Shown piece by piece: positions 11,901 through 23,199 of a DNA stretch of 64,000 nt; positions within the stretch are counted from its first letter, which is position 1; each line of letters opens with the position of its first letter. Made by a program: the position numbers and the translations under genes. Source of the DNA: Tetmemena sp. SeJ-2015 (taxonomy: Eukaryota; Ciliophora; Spirotrichea; Sporadotrichida; Oxytrichidae); the NCBI GenBank assembly GCA_027382625.1, contig JAJKFJ010022581.1:1-64000 (forward strand). The letters are read 5' to 3'. The notes under the pieces were generated by a model, which had not been told where the DNA came from, did not search any database, and saw nothing but the letters and a program-made list of their open reading frames with translations.

Positions 11901-14900
11901 GCGTACCCGCCGGCCCACGATGAACTAATGGATATGGTAGATGACCGATTGCGATGGGAGATCCGGAGGGTTGCTCTATTCCTTTCCTAACAAGGAGAAA
12001 AACTCTCAAACAAGTTGCCAGATCGAACGAAAATTCTTCTTTGGCGTACTTGCTACTGTTACGTGCGAATACCTCAAAAGAGAATCAGCCTTGAGATGCA
12101 CACAGGAAGAGATTCTAAGTAGAAGAGAACGACCCAAAGAGCAAGGAATAGTTATCAGCGACGAATGGTTTGAGCAGCTTCGGAAGTATCCCTACTTCCG
12201 CTCTAGTAAGGTTTAGAAGTTTAAACTGGGTAGAGAAACCTGGCACTCGGCATCGACTAATGAAGGAGAGAGCAAAGGGTAGTCAAGGCACGGAAGCAAA
12301 ATACAAGCCATCGAGGTGAGCAAGCGTCTATCACCATATCCAAACTTAGGGACGACGAGATGCACATACGATGCGGGAGCAGGTTCGAAGATTGAGGAAG
12401 CTAGGTCCATCTGGCCCAACAGAAGATAGAAAGGAACTCTTAAGAATCCCTTCTTCCCAGATAACCAAAAGTGACTTAAGTCATCATTAAGTTAAGCTTA
12501 AATCCTTTTCCTAAATATTCACTCCACTATCTTTTCTCGCACATAACTTTGTCTTCTCTTCTTCCACTCTCTCACAACTACTCACTATAAATCCTCTGTG
12601 TCGATAGCTTAATCATGCATCAAGTGATAGAGCAGCAAGTTCTCTTCTTATAGTGTCCCTAACTAAGTTCCAGTAAACTCAATGCCGTTGAACTCTGGCG
12701 TGGTATGGGAACATAAAAACAGGAGTGATGTTCAACTAGCGTATGCCTTCTTCGCGTCCTTTGTTCTGGTACGCTAAGAGGTTTGTCAACGAGCTAAGAA
12801 CGATCTTCACACGTCTAGTGATCTGTCGCTCTGAGCCTATAAGAGGGACGCCAACCCTACTGCTCTCGCTTTGATAGCCAAAGCAGAGATGAAGGCACTA
12901 TACCGCTTCATGAAGCCTGAGTTCTTCGCTGATTCCTGCAAGTAACCGGCACTTGGTCAGTATATATTTACTGCTGACCCGTAAACTTCCTATGTTATTC
13001 TGTGCTTCTTGTACCACTCTCTATCCACCATGAAGGGCTTTGTGTGTGAACACAGCTTTCAGTCAGCACATATAAACTTCACGCCCTATCCCCGTCTCAC
13101 ACCTGCAGCTCGTGCTACAAGTATATTTCAGATTATGTATATAAAATGGGGACTTGAGTGAAGCTCCTATAAACGCGCATTCACTCGGGATTCACCCAGT
13201 TTGTGTGTGCTACGTCCTATATGCCATTCAACGATAGATGTAAATGTTTGCTACAGTCTACGGAGAGATCTTGAGATAAGGAAGACTATCTAATGGAAGA
13301 TGCTGTCGTCGCGACTGACTCCAAATGAAGTGCTGGCTTTGTGGCGAAGAGTTTGCCCAGGATCAATCAAATAATGTGATGGCAACCATCATTGAAACTT
13401 AGAAGTTGCGATTGAGTGAACAGCTGCAACTCCTAACTTTCTCATCTGCAAAGAAACTTTCAAATGCGAGAGTATAGGTGCACGCTTGGCACTCTCAAAC
13501 ATTTTTTGCGATGGAGTTATGCTTTGATGAGAACCTGCTTAGATGCTACTTTACTGATAAGGGTGACTAACAGTCCCATACCTTAGAGTCAAAATGAGAG
13601 AGCTGACATAGTGAATGGGATCTATGTAAATGTATTTTTTGCAAAAGTAATTCGCGTTTGACTCGCATTGATATTATAAAGGATTACATAAAGAAGGATT
13701 AAAAGTGTATAACACAACTTAATTTGTCAACTTTTCTGTATCCATATTATGGGTTCTTGAATGCGGAAGCGTGAGTATCTTACACTTCCACACGCGTTAC
13801 CCCCAAATTTTTCAAAGCATAGGTCTATTTTCTTTACTTACGATGTTCTTAATCTCAAATCAGCTTTGTATTAAATGATAATAGTGGTGGTTTATTCTAT
13901 AGGAACTTTAAAGAATAAAAATGTACCTTGAGATACAATTTTAGGTAACTTAGCACTCGTTGTGTAAAGAAATTTGACTGGCAGATTAGTTTCAGTGCAC
14001 ATGAAATAGCCATTCATCATGATTTTCATTTCAAGCTAGTCTTTAATCTGAAAGTTAGAGATGGAGGCAGGGTCGTCAAAAGTTAACTACACAGTCATGC
14101 GTGTAGTGCTAAAACTTAGAATTCTGAATTTAAGGAGAGTCCTGGTCTCTTATATTTGCAAGTTTCGCCTAGATTATTACAATTTGGCTTAGCTGATGAG
14201 AGTAAATATTAATACCACGTTATTGAAGTTTTCAAAAGATAATTAAGAAATAAGATTTGGGAACAGCTACTTTCTTTCCGAAGTCTACCGTTACAAAGCC
14301 ATTGAGACTGATTCTTGTAATTTTAGGAGATAGGTTTGAGTCAAATCTATCAGTAATTACTAGTTGAATTAGGTAACTTTTCAGAGCATTTGCATCCTGC
14401 TTTAGAATGAGAGAGTAAAAATCCATCAATATATTAGTCGGAGCAACTGTATTTATTATTCACAAAATGGATTTATTAGCAAATCAAAAATCATTCTTTT
14501 AAATTCTCTAGTCATCAATTTATTAAAAAGGGCTCAATAAAGCAAAAAAAAAATATATCATTTAATAAAGACAAATTTTAAAAAGCAAAAGATGAAATTA
14601 AAAGAAAATGAGTTATTTTTAATTCATTTATAAGATGAATTTATTAATTCTGTAAATAATTACATCACGATATTTTTAACCATAGGTTTTAAGAGATGAA
14701 AGTTAAATAATTTTATTTAAACATTTTAAAAAATAGAGCCAAAGCAAATAGATATGAAGATTGGCAAAAATAATTAGAAATAGAATAATTTAAGAGTTTT
14801 ATAGGTTTATTTAAAATATAATCGTTTTGATTAAACATTTATTTTTAGTAAGAACTTCAAAATAAATTTTAAGATCCTTAAAACGAAAAACCTCATTATT

Positions 14901-17900
14901 AAATTAAATATTAATAGTTGATGTGATTTCTTTGAGTCATAGTTTTTAATAATTTTTTGTTAAATTTCCTATTGAATTAAACAATAGTTGATATATTTCC
15001 TCTACGCTTGATCTTGTCATATTCTCAAACATCTCAGTGTTATTACCTAATTCATTATAATATTTATGATGAATTATCTTAACAAGTTATTTTTAAGGAA
15101 GGTAGTAGCATTTTATAAATTATAAAAGATAATATAAATTTAAAATTATATTTTATGTTATTATTAAATCTATCATGAAATTGATAAAATCTATTTTAGA
15201 ATTCACATATTTGCAAAAAATTGAGACTTAAAGATGAAACCTTAAAAAGGTTTTTTAATGAAAGTAAATGTCAAAATAGATTCTATAAAGTAAATCAGAA
15301 ATTAAGAATAAATGTTTCTTTGACACAAGAATATTCGGATAAAATTAATAAATTTGCAATTTAAATCTAACGAGATTCATTATAAAAAATGAAAGTATTC
15401 AATTAATTTTATAGCAATAGCTACAAATTTTTAATCATCCTATGTTTAAAAAAAAGAAATTTTAAATTCTAATTATATGTTTGATTCTTGGAATCTTCAA
15501 TATTTTATTTACTTAAATTCATTTATAAGATTAAGAATTAATTTTTGTAGCATTGTTAAGATACCTTATATAGTAGTCGAGTGTATTAATTTGGTAAACC
15601 CATTCTTTGAAAGAGTTTTTCTATATTTATAGATTATTTTCTAATTTAAATTTCAACAGTTTATATGCCTTAATCTTTATCGAAGACTTGACCCGCTGTT
15701 GAATTGTCTTAAATATTCTCCAAATTTATATGAATTAAGAAATATAGATATAAACAGTAGGATTAAATAAATTAATTTATTTAAAACTTATCTAAAACAA
15801 TCTTTAGATAAGCAAATAAATAAAAAGGGTTCAATTTTATGTAAAGTTTTAAGTAAATCAATATAGCTGAGAATTTAATAAAAAATAGAATTAAAATAGA
15901 TATTATATTAAAATGGAATAAATCAGTGGCAGTTGAAGTGCGTCAGATTTAAATAATAATTACACCATTCGATTTAACATAAAATTTTAAGACCTTTTTA
16001 TCCTTGTAACTTTTATGTGGGAGCGCTCAGTAAAAAAAATGTATGGAACGCAAGTTATAATAAGAAGATGATGATAAAGAAGAGTGCGTGAGTCACATCT
16101 CGTCTCTGAAAAGTGACGAAGATGATTAAAGAAGATTCTCATATTATATTTTGATTGGTTATCGAACAAGCTGCGGATATGGGGATGAATCTGTGATTTC
16201 AATTAACACTAAGTTGCGACTCTCTATTTATTAATTTAACAAATCACCGATTTTAATTAAAATTCCAACTATAATACAAAATTTTCTGCTTGGGAAGAAG
16301 CCTTAACTATTTCTATGTATAAGTAGTAATCTTGAAAGTAGTAGCTGTAATAAGGGTCAGCCACTCTAATCTATACAACGTGCTTTCCTATAAACTCTGG
16401 GCTGTAAGGATAGATTGAAAAACTTCTTATTGTAGGATAAAAAATAAGCAAGATAGTACTGAATTAGCTTTGAGGGAGGCTCACCAACCATTGAGAAAAA
16501 AATATTAAGACTGTCAGCACATTAGCAGCATGTCTAAGTTAAATTAAATTAAGAATGTGTGATCCAATTATAGTCCATGGGAAGGATATAAGTGGCTAGC
16601 ATTCCCACTGCAATTAATAAATTGTAAAGTTCTTGAGGGGTCCATCCATCCAAGGCAGTCGAAAATTTGGATTATTAGGATCCGGAGGAGTTGTTGTTGA
16701 TGAAGTTGTAGTTGTGGTGGTGGTTTTAGTTGTAGTTGTGGTAGTTTTTGTAGTGGTGGTAGTGGTTGTAGTAGTGGGAGCAGGAGTAGTAGTTGGTGGG
16801 GGTGGAGTAGTTGTAGTTGGAGGAAGAGCGGAATCACTGATTAAAAAATAAGAGTTGATAATGGTAATCTTGTTTTAAAAACAAATAAAAAACTAAATAG
16901 CTTAACTGTTTTAAGTGAGAAATTTGTAATTGCCTCTCTCGAAGTTTATGTAGTTGCAACCACTTGAAATAGGTAGTAGCCTAAATCTGAACTTCCAGTT
17001 TAAATAAGTTATTAAGTTGACTAAATATTGATTTACATGTTCTAGGAGTCGAAAGTTATAAATGCTGGTAAGGTTGATTGAAAAGTTAGGTTATTTAAAA
17101 ATATTATATCTTGAGAGTAAAGGAGAGAGTATGTTATAGCATTATTACATTCTGACATTTATATATTCAATTCAAATATAAAATATACATAATATACATT
17201 AGAATAGCATCATCCAAACTAATTTAGATGTTTGAGTAATATTTATTCCATTTTTATAATATACATTTATGCAATAAAAAGTTTTGATTAGTTGAATATA
17301 ATAATCAATTAGTATTTTTAATTTTAAGAATAGAAGATATTGAGAGTGTAGTTTTGCTTAATTTCAAAGTATTCTGTGTCTAACTTAAAATAAACTTGAA
17401 GTCGCACCAACCGGCTAAAATATATTTTGCTGAATAGATTTGCATTGAGGCTGATTAAACGCTAAATCCTGTGCTATCTACGAAGGCTAAATTAAAGCAT
17501 TCTAATGAATCTGCAACACTCAATGGACATGGATAATCTCTGAAGAAATTTTTTAAAAATTCCTTAATAATTACTCATTTTGAAATAAAACTTGTATTAA
17601 GAAAGCAGACAATATTTATTTTTTATTTCTCCTCAAGTTCTCTACTTTTAAAATAATTCCCTTGTGCAATTTTCCAGGAATAATATTTAATTCGTAAATC
17701 ATAAAGAGACATGTGCAAGAATTGCATACATTTGTTGAATAAAATGGATGATATTTAATGTTTATTTATTTTTTCAATGAAAATAAGAAGGTAAAACAGA
17801 ATGTAAGAATTGTGGCTCACAAAAATAAATAACTACAAATTTTCTTAAACTATATTTATAATCACACTTTCCACTCTATAATAAAAGCCAATTTTATCAA

Positions 17901-20900
17901 TTAAACATCACTTTTAGATCTTAGAAATTATTCATAAGTAGATATGAATAAATAACCTGCCCAAATCTTTTAAGTCAAGAGGTAAAAATAAAGTTCTTCT
18001 ATTATAAAGAAATACCAGTTAAGAGATATTGTTGAAATAGGATTTGAAAAATCTGCCTAGACATCATTAAATGATTCTATTTCGAAACAAGTCTAATAAT
18101 TATTAACCAAAAGTTTTATAATCATCTATTAACTATTTAATTTAATTTTTAAAGAAAATTTAAGATGCTATCATATTAAAGAACTATCTTTTGCTTTTCT
18201 TTCAATGATCATATTTTATTTATATTTAAAAATATTATAAATTTTCTTTAATGAATATTGTAGCTCATAAGGAATCCTTTTTAGTAGGCACTATTTTGAA
18301 CGAAATAAAAATATGATTTTTATTTATAGAAGAGAAAGAGTCTCTCTTAAAACACATTTATAACAAATTTACATAATGAAAGTAATTCAAAAAAATTATG
18401 AAGATTACCTGCATCTCTTATTTTTTCTAAATCAATGCATAAGGAAATATTTAAATTATAAATTTAACTTACAAGTTCAAAGAAAAGGTTAATGTTTTGA
18501 AATTCGAGTAACTTATAATTTAATAATTATTATCCCGAAGGGGCATTCACCCTATAAAACTATATTCTAGGAGCAGTTTACTGATGGGAAGAGTATAGAA
18601 ATCCTTAAAATAAAGAGAAATAAGAGGATTTCAAGGATTATTTTAAGATAAAGAATATAAATAATTTTTTTAAAAACAAAATTAAATCAATTCTTTAATT
18701 ATAAAAATAAATTCTAAAATTTTTTATTGATATAATTTAACTATTAAATTTGAACGAAGTAGTCAGTCCCTAAAAGATTGAAAGATTTGGTGTATCCTGT
18801 GAAGTAGACCTCACTTGCACTGAAGAATAATGCACTCGTGACTTCAATCTAATCTTTTGACATCTACATTTACGAAATCAAACCTATTTTATCAAGAGAC
18901 ATTTTTAGCATTTGTTTTATATGAGATATAAATATACTTGATTGTTAAAGTATTTAAAAAAGTTACCTCAATTTAATTAGATAATTAAATTTTAAGATAG
19001 AACTTATTTTGAAAATCTGCACTAAAATAAAAAACTAGGCATATATCTTAACGATATATTGTTTGTATATGTATTCCAATAAGGAATAAATATAATTTAT
19101 TTTAAAGAGTATCTAAAACATATCATCTCTTCTCAGTAGTTAAGTTATAATTTAAAAATTAAGTAGGCTATTAATTTTATGAGTTATATAAACTTTTTTT
19201 AATTTTTTAAATTAGTTGATTACAATTAAGAGTATTTTGGTTTGAATGACTTTGATAGATGAGCTTTAATAAAATAAAAGAGTTGTCAAAGTTGAAATTG
19301 ACGAGAGAAAACTAATATGGCTGACTTTCGGACTTATATGTTATATACACCTAAGAGCTAGAAAAATATTTCACCTCTTGACAGTTCCCATAATTAGAAT
19401 AAAATAAAATTATCTGTAGGAAAGTAATAACTGTTTATAAGCTAGCCTGAGGTTAAGGACATACGAAAAACTGTTTTAGCATAAGTCCACCCAATCGCAC
19501 AAGTCACAAATTTCTAATCGTCTAAGTTGATTAAAATTCAAATCAATCAAATTAAAATATATTCAGATTATAATCTATTAAATTTGAATAAGCAAGATTA
19601 ATAATATAAATGAAATCGAAATATTAATAGTCTCAACCATTAATAAAAGTGATTAAATACTATATCTAAAATATTCGAGATAGTATTAAAGCATCTTATG
19701 TAATTATGTACTAGTTTTTTTAGTCCTTTGTTTGCATTCTATTGAAACATCTTCAGGGTTATATAATAAATTTATAAATTATTTCTTAAGACCAAGGTTA
19801 GAATGAGTAGGAGTTTATTTCTAAGTTTTTTCACTCATTAAAATTAAAATTTATTTGAATGTTATAAGAACATTAAAATCAATCTAAATAGATTTCATTT
19901 TTTAATTCATGATTTTTATAATAATATTATTAATAATAGTAACCGTAATCCATCGATAATCATATTCTATTTCATTCTTTATGGAGGGAAAATTTTTGAC
20001 TTATATCTCAAATTATATTTTATTTATTTAAACATTATAATTAAAAAATATGCTTATTAAAAACAAATAAAAAATAATTGATGTCAACAGCATTTAGATT
20101 ATATTAGAATCCATATGGAGAATCAAAATTGATCCCTTAAATCCAAATAGAAAATAAATTCTTAATAGGTGAAAGGAGAGAAGCACCACTGTTGAAATTT
20201 CTATCTAAATTGTATGCCTATATTAAAGTTGAGTATTCAATTATTATTCATTATTTATTCTCATATTAAAGTACTGCGCGAGCAAGATGACAGTTATTTT
20301 TTCCTCCTCTTTATTTTTGAATGTGAATCAACATTTAAAGTTTGGTTATTTTACAAAGTAATTCCTATCACTCTCTATTTAAGTATTGATATGATTTATC
20401 AATTTTTCATTAATAGTTGCATGTTAATTTTGTTGCTTAAATCTCAGATCTGACTCGTACTTAAAGCTTTAAGAATATAGGCTATAATCTTACTTCTCCA
20501 TAAAGTGTCAAATATCGAGGTTTAAACTCCTATATCTTAAATCAACTTTACTTTATAGGTAAAAATTAATTCCTTGCTCAATAATTTCTCTGCTCTATCT
20601 AAAAATGTTATTACTTTTCCATATAGAAATAATATTTTATTTAATTTATACTCCTGGATGATACCTATATGTGTTTTGATTTTAAACATAGCCCACTCCC
20701 AAATAGTAGTAGTTTTAATATGCAATACCAAATAGCCAAGATCTGTCATTGCCGAATGTTCGTGCTCCTAACTCTAAAAATATAATAAAAAACTCAAATA
20801 AAATTACTACTTTAATTAAGACTTAATTCTAGGCTTTATATATGGAAAGAAGAATATAATGCAAAAGAAGATTAGAAATTTAGAAAATTAAATTAATGAA

Positions 20901-22480
20901 GTCAAAATTTTACAATTTATATAAACCAAATATTTTGAATTATAATTTATTAATAAGTAAGCTCTGCAGTGTATGGATCATAATTAAAAATTTAATATAT
21001 GATAATATCACTGGAAGCTTATTAAATAAATGATTAAGGTTTAAATTATTAAATAGATTTTAAGGCGGCAATTATAGAGAATTTAATCGAAATAATCATT
21101 CTACCATTTTATTATGAATAAAACTCGATTGAATTTATATCCTTACAGCTTTTGAGTGGGAGTATTCAATCCTAAGTTAGAACTAAGTAAATAATTTTCA
21201 AGTAGAAATAGGTTAGTTTTGTTAATTCCATCATGTTTCAATTTTAGATTTATTTTTGCAACCAATCATCGATTTTAATTGAATTCTTTACTATAAATTA
21301 AAAATAAAATGGATCTGTTACGAGAAGAGTCAAATAAAATATAATTAATGAATAAAAACAATTATTATTTATAAGAGTAAATATTATATGGAAAGATTTT
21401 GAAAATTTGATTCATTTTTAAGCCTATATCTCAGAATATAAAGTGCTTTTAATCCTCTTCTAAAGATTATGTTGCTTCATTCAAATGGATTCTTAACCAT
21501 ACTTCTTCCCCAGAGACATAAATTCTTGGCCTTCTTTATTTTCCCTCCTTAATGTATCTGAGGTTCCTCACGCAGTTTTAAAGATAGAATGATCTTAAAA
21601 TTGTAAACTCCATCCTAAAATGTTTAATTAATTTTTCTTTTATATAATTTAACATCCCCAGAACTTAATGTATTAAATCAGAGTCATAAGAAGAATAACG
21701 AATTATTACTACCTAATTTATATATACCTATAGCATATTTAACTGCCTAATAAATTTTTTAGCTTCATATTTATTACTTTATTGAGCATGTAAAATAAAT
21801 TAATTAATAATCTAAATAACTTAATTTATTAGAGTCTGGAAGCCTCCTGCTTGGTAAAGAGAAAAATATTAAGAGCTACCAATCCCTAGTTAGGTTAAAC
21901 GAAAATTTCGCTAGTGTATCCATTTTTCAATTTAGGACTTATTATTAAAATTATTTTTCAAATTTTAATTACTTTAATTCGATTTTAGTTAATGAAATCA
22001 TTTGTGTATTTCTTTCTAAACCTGTGTTTGAGCTCAACTACAAGTAATAAATATTTAATAGCTTGCATATGGGCAGTCTACAGCAACCACCAAATAATCA
22101 TCTTTATTGTCCATTCACCAAATAATAAAACCAAAGATATTTATTACATTTTTAGAAAAGTTATAGAATATTAATTTCACTTAAAACTATTGTTCCTCTG
22201 GCCATAGCTTTGATCACTTAAGTATTTTGGGAGCCCGTAAAAGCTTTTTACCAAACTATAGCTCCTGTTTTGTCAACTTTAAGAACGAATGGATAGGGGT
22301 TGCTGGAAGTGGCAAAGGGGTTTACTGTTGGATCTGATGTTTAGCCCGCAATATAAATATACCCTGCAGAATCAAATACTGCAGTGTTAAAATTCAAATC
22401 CCCATTAGGACCTCCATAGATACGAGGAAGCGCTTAGTCAAGACACACTCCCTCAGCTCCTTCTATCCTCAAAAATATTT
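5931..22480 (-). CDS. Gene E: large surface protein (propeller, CADG, mucin linker, multi-TM), split by a TBE
   Basis: Minus-strand gene in many blocks, read with TAA/TAG as Gln and ending at TGA 5,933-5,931. In protein order, blocks lie at about 22,480-22,190 (propeller), 20,790-20,640, 19,520-19,185, 18,870-18,525, 17,530-17,400, 17,120-16,310 (CADG-like domain, Thr/Pro linker, second domain), 14,440-13,900, 8,240-7,722 and 7,170-5,931 (membrane segments and tail). Each block aligns to the corresponding block of paralogs A, B and C. Predicted role: cell-surface glycoprotein; function unknown. Four short IESs are defined between 16,436 and 17,014. A whole TBE occupies the gap between the 13,900 and 8,240 blocks. 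An extra TT in the T run near 16,490 breaks the frame and may be a consensus error. No start codon was identified; the first residues probably lie upstream of 22,480. Confidence 0.75.
7722..8240 (-). CDS. Gene E block with the conserved ATTMQYLWG membrane motif
   Basis: Reads ATTMQYLWGFINSLQIVIHM and then PLLDINFPANANF, nearly the same as genes A, B and C at the equivalent place. The upstream part (8,160-8,240) encodes a GTNIVL end joined through a short intron-like GT...AG spacer. The motif is typical of multi-span membrane proteins widespread in ciliates. It is separated from the preceding gene E block by AT-rich DNA and the TBE. Confidence 0.8.
8851..8924. repeat. (TATC)n microsatellite
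   Basis: About 18 tandem TATC/TCTA units with one TATA interruption, within the non-coding gap of gene E left of the TBE. Confidence 0.95.
9540..9880 (-). pseudogene. TBE transposase remnant (IS630/Tc1-mariner type)
   Basis: On the minus strand, VMVMFGHEWDS is followed after a short gap by GQLFIDGLFNQ, which resembles the VMVWG...(L)xFIDGxxN region of Tc1/mariner-like DDE transposases. A shifted frame then has VQWTFGLQFNPLLE, faintly like the WPxxSPDLNPIE motif. The frame must change between these pieces and an intact catalytic triad is not visible. Position near the left end and TBE context support the call; the motif match alone is weak. Confidence 0.4.
11577..12474 (+). pseudogene. TBE-encoded ORF, frameshifted
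   Basis: Under the ciliate code an ATG at 11,577 opens a basic protein (AQKRNRKTRWSKQVKG region) that meets an in-frame TGA at 11,805 and another shortly after, yet remains coding-like beyond. Another frame is then open from 11,941 to TGA at 12,472-12,474 (177 codons), with SDEWFEQLRKYPYF. I read this as one decayed element protein rather than two genes. I cannot tell which of the described accessory TBE proteins it corresponds to. Confidence 0.45.
12840..13600 (+). pseudogene. Second TBE ORF, decayed
   Basis: Plus-strand frames from about 12,840 (AKAEMKALYRFMKPEFFADS, then CFLYHSLSTMKGFVCEHSF) run to a TGA near 13,160, continue coding-like in the same frame, break again near 13,400, and a last piece ends near 13,597. 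Lack of an intact frame and location inside the TBE argue for a degraded transposon gene. Product not recognised. Confidence 0.35.
13900..14440 (-). CDS. Gene E membrane-proximal extracellular block
   Basis: Reads LVITDRFDSNLSPKITRISL, then VTVDFGKKVAVPKSY, and, in the next piece (13,960-14,060), MKIMMNGYFMCTETNLPVKF. The same succession occurs in A (39,290-39,800), B and C. The TBE lies just beyond its 3' side, in the gap that in genes A and B is short and AT-rich. Domain unknown; probably extracellular, just before the membrane spans. Confidence 0.7.
15858..16290 (-). repeat. Dispersed repeat, copy 1, with a conserved open frame
   Basis: Similar over about 400 bases to 54,476-54,880, and its outer part to about 21,110-21,300. 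Shared landmarks on the plus strand are CAATATAGCTGAGAAT, ATGTGGGAGCGCTCAGTA and CACCGATTTTAATT. On the minus strand a frame (15,987-16,202) ending TERSHIKVT is also open in the other full copy as TERSHTKVL, although the DNA has diverged. It does not align to any part of the surface-protein family. It lies in a different gap of gene E than of gene C, so it behaves as a mobile or duplicated repeat. Confidence 0.6.
16310..17120 (-). CDS. Gene E: CADG-like domain, Thr/Pro linker and second domain
   Basis: After removing four pointer-bounded inserts the frame runs STLPAFITFDS and STGSSDLGYYLFQ (cadherin-like/CADG signature, a fold common in surface adhesins), a linker of Thr, Pro and Lys (16,690-16,830), then NPNFRLPWMDGPLKNFTIAV, GMLATYILPM, SMVGEPPSK and RSFSIYPYSPEFIGKHVVQ. 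The downstream domain aligns to gene C 51,060-51,420 without gaps once IESs are removed. The linker-CADG join near 16,850-16,900 could not be resolved. Confidence 0.8.
16436..16451. other. IES, 16 bp, pointer GATA
   Basis: Direct repeats GATA at 16,436-16,439 and 16,452-16,455. Removing one unit joins Q-Y-Y-P-T-I-R-S-F-S in frame, matching gene C Q-Y-Y-P-S-I-R-S-F-S. Confidence 0.85.
16530..16554. other. IES, 25 bp, pointer ATGT
   Basis: ATGT at 16,530-16,533 and 16,555-16,558. Excision gives NWITHAANVLTV, the same length as gene C NWISYKDNILEV. Confidence 0.85.
16612..16619. other. IES, 8 bp, pointer AATT
   Basis: AATT at 16,612-16,615 and 16,620-16,623. Removing 8 bases restores NFTIAVGMLATY; unremoved, the frame is lost. 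Very short, so a consensus error cannot be fully excluded. Confidence 0.65.
16997..17014. other. IES, 18 bp, pointer AGTT, conserved site
   Basis: AGTT at 16,997-17,000 and 17,015-17,018. Excision gives QSTGSSDLGYYLF. The same codon position is interrupted in genes A, B and C. Confidence 0.85.
21000..21300. repeat. Partial third copy of the 16-kb/54-kb dispersed repeat
   Basis: Shares CCTTACAGCTTTTGAGTGGG-like and CATCGATTTTAATT landmarks with 15,858-16,290, but the middle is different and shorter. Non-coding gap of gene E. Confidence 0.4.
22190..22480 (-). CDS. Gene E N-terminal propeller block
   Basis: Reads GAEGVCLDQALPRIYGG, AGYIYIAGQTSDP, NPYPFVLKVDKTGAIVWQKA and FTGSQNTQVIKAMA. This is one SBBP-like blade nearly identical in layout to genes D, A, C and F. 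No initiator ATG in frame just upstream; the signal peptide is probably in another block. Confidence 0.8.
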
Positions 22481-23199
22481 ATACGTTTTAATATTAGGAT
22501 AAGTAGTGTGAGGAGAAGTTTTCGCATTTCGGACTTGGATATAAAATACAAAAGTTAATAAAATTCTTTTCAACACAAAACTTTTTGTAACTTTTATTAA
22601 TTTTTAAAAACATATAAAACTTGATTTAAATATGAAAATAAAATTAATTGAATATATTTACATTTGATAAAATGATATGGGTTATTTCGTAGAAGTTATA
22701 TAGGAAATTAATGCTGAACTGAAATTTCTAAATTACATAATGATTTATAAATTAACTAGCAAGCACACTATCCATTTATTAATATTATTAATGTGAGTGT
22801 TTAATAACTACAATAAGCCTTCATTTCTATATTTATAACTCTTTGTAAATTCTATACTTTAAATCAAATTTTATTGTTATCGAAAAATATTCAAAAAAAA
22901 CTATGTATAAAGAAAAATAAAGTTCTTTAAGAGGTTCTCATTGCACAATTTTAGGCTTTCCATTTATAGGAAGCAAGATTTTAAAATTCTTAAATTAAAT
23001 ACGAAATAAAATGGTATAGTATGTAATATTAATTTAAGATGCCCTACTATAAATACATATATTTTTGTAAAGATTTTTATTTTATTTTAATATATTAAAA
23101 ATTAATTATGATTTATCTGCCCTGCTATTTAATTTTTAAGCTTATGGATAAAATTAATAAACGAAAATTTATAAGGAAAAGTTAATAGAATTTTGCTTT

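Larger units (their letters stand above)
9195..13759. mobile_element. Complete, decayed TBE-type transposon inserted in gene E
   Basis: The left end starts CAAAACCCCAAAACCCC (9,195), the C4A4 telomere-like tip that defines TBE elements, followed by ATAATATGATAAGAAAGTG. The right end is the degenerate inverse (about 13,711-13,759): CACAACTT, then CATATTATGGG and TTCTTG. Both ends are flanked by AAT (9,192-9,194 and 13,760-13,762), the ANT-type target duplication known for TBEs. The length, 4,565 bp, is close to the roughly 4.1 kb of described elements, and the interior is much richer in G+C than the host DNA. Frames are broken by frameshifts and TGA codons, so this copy is probably inactive. 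Confidence 0.9.

Noticed and set aside
16486..16498. A 2-bp IES (extra TT) in the T run of gene E
   Set aside because: A homopolymer length error explains it equally well and a 2-bp pointer cannot be told from slippage.
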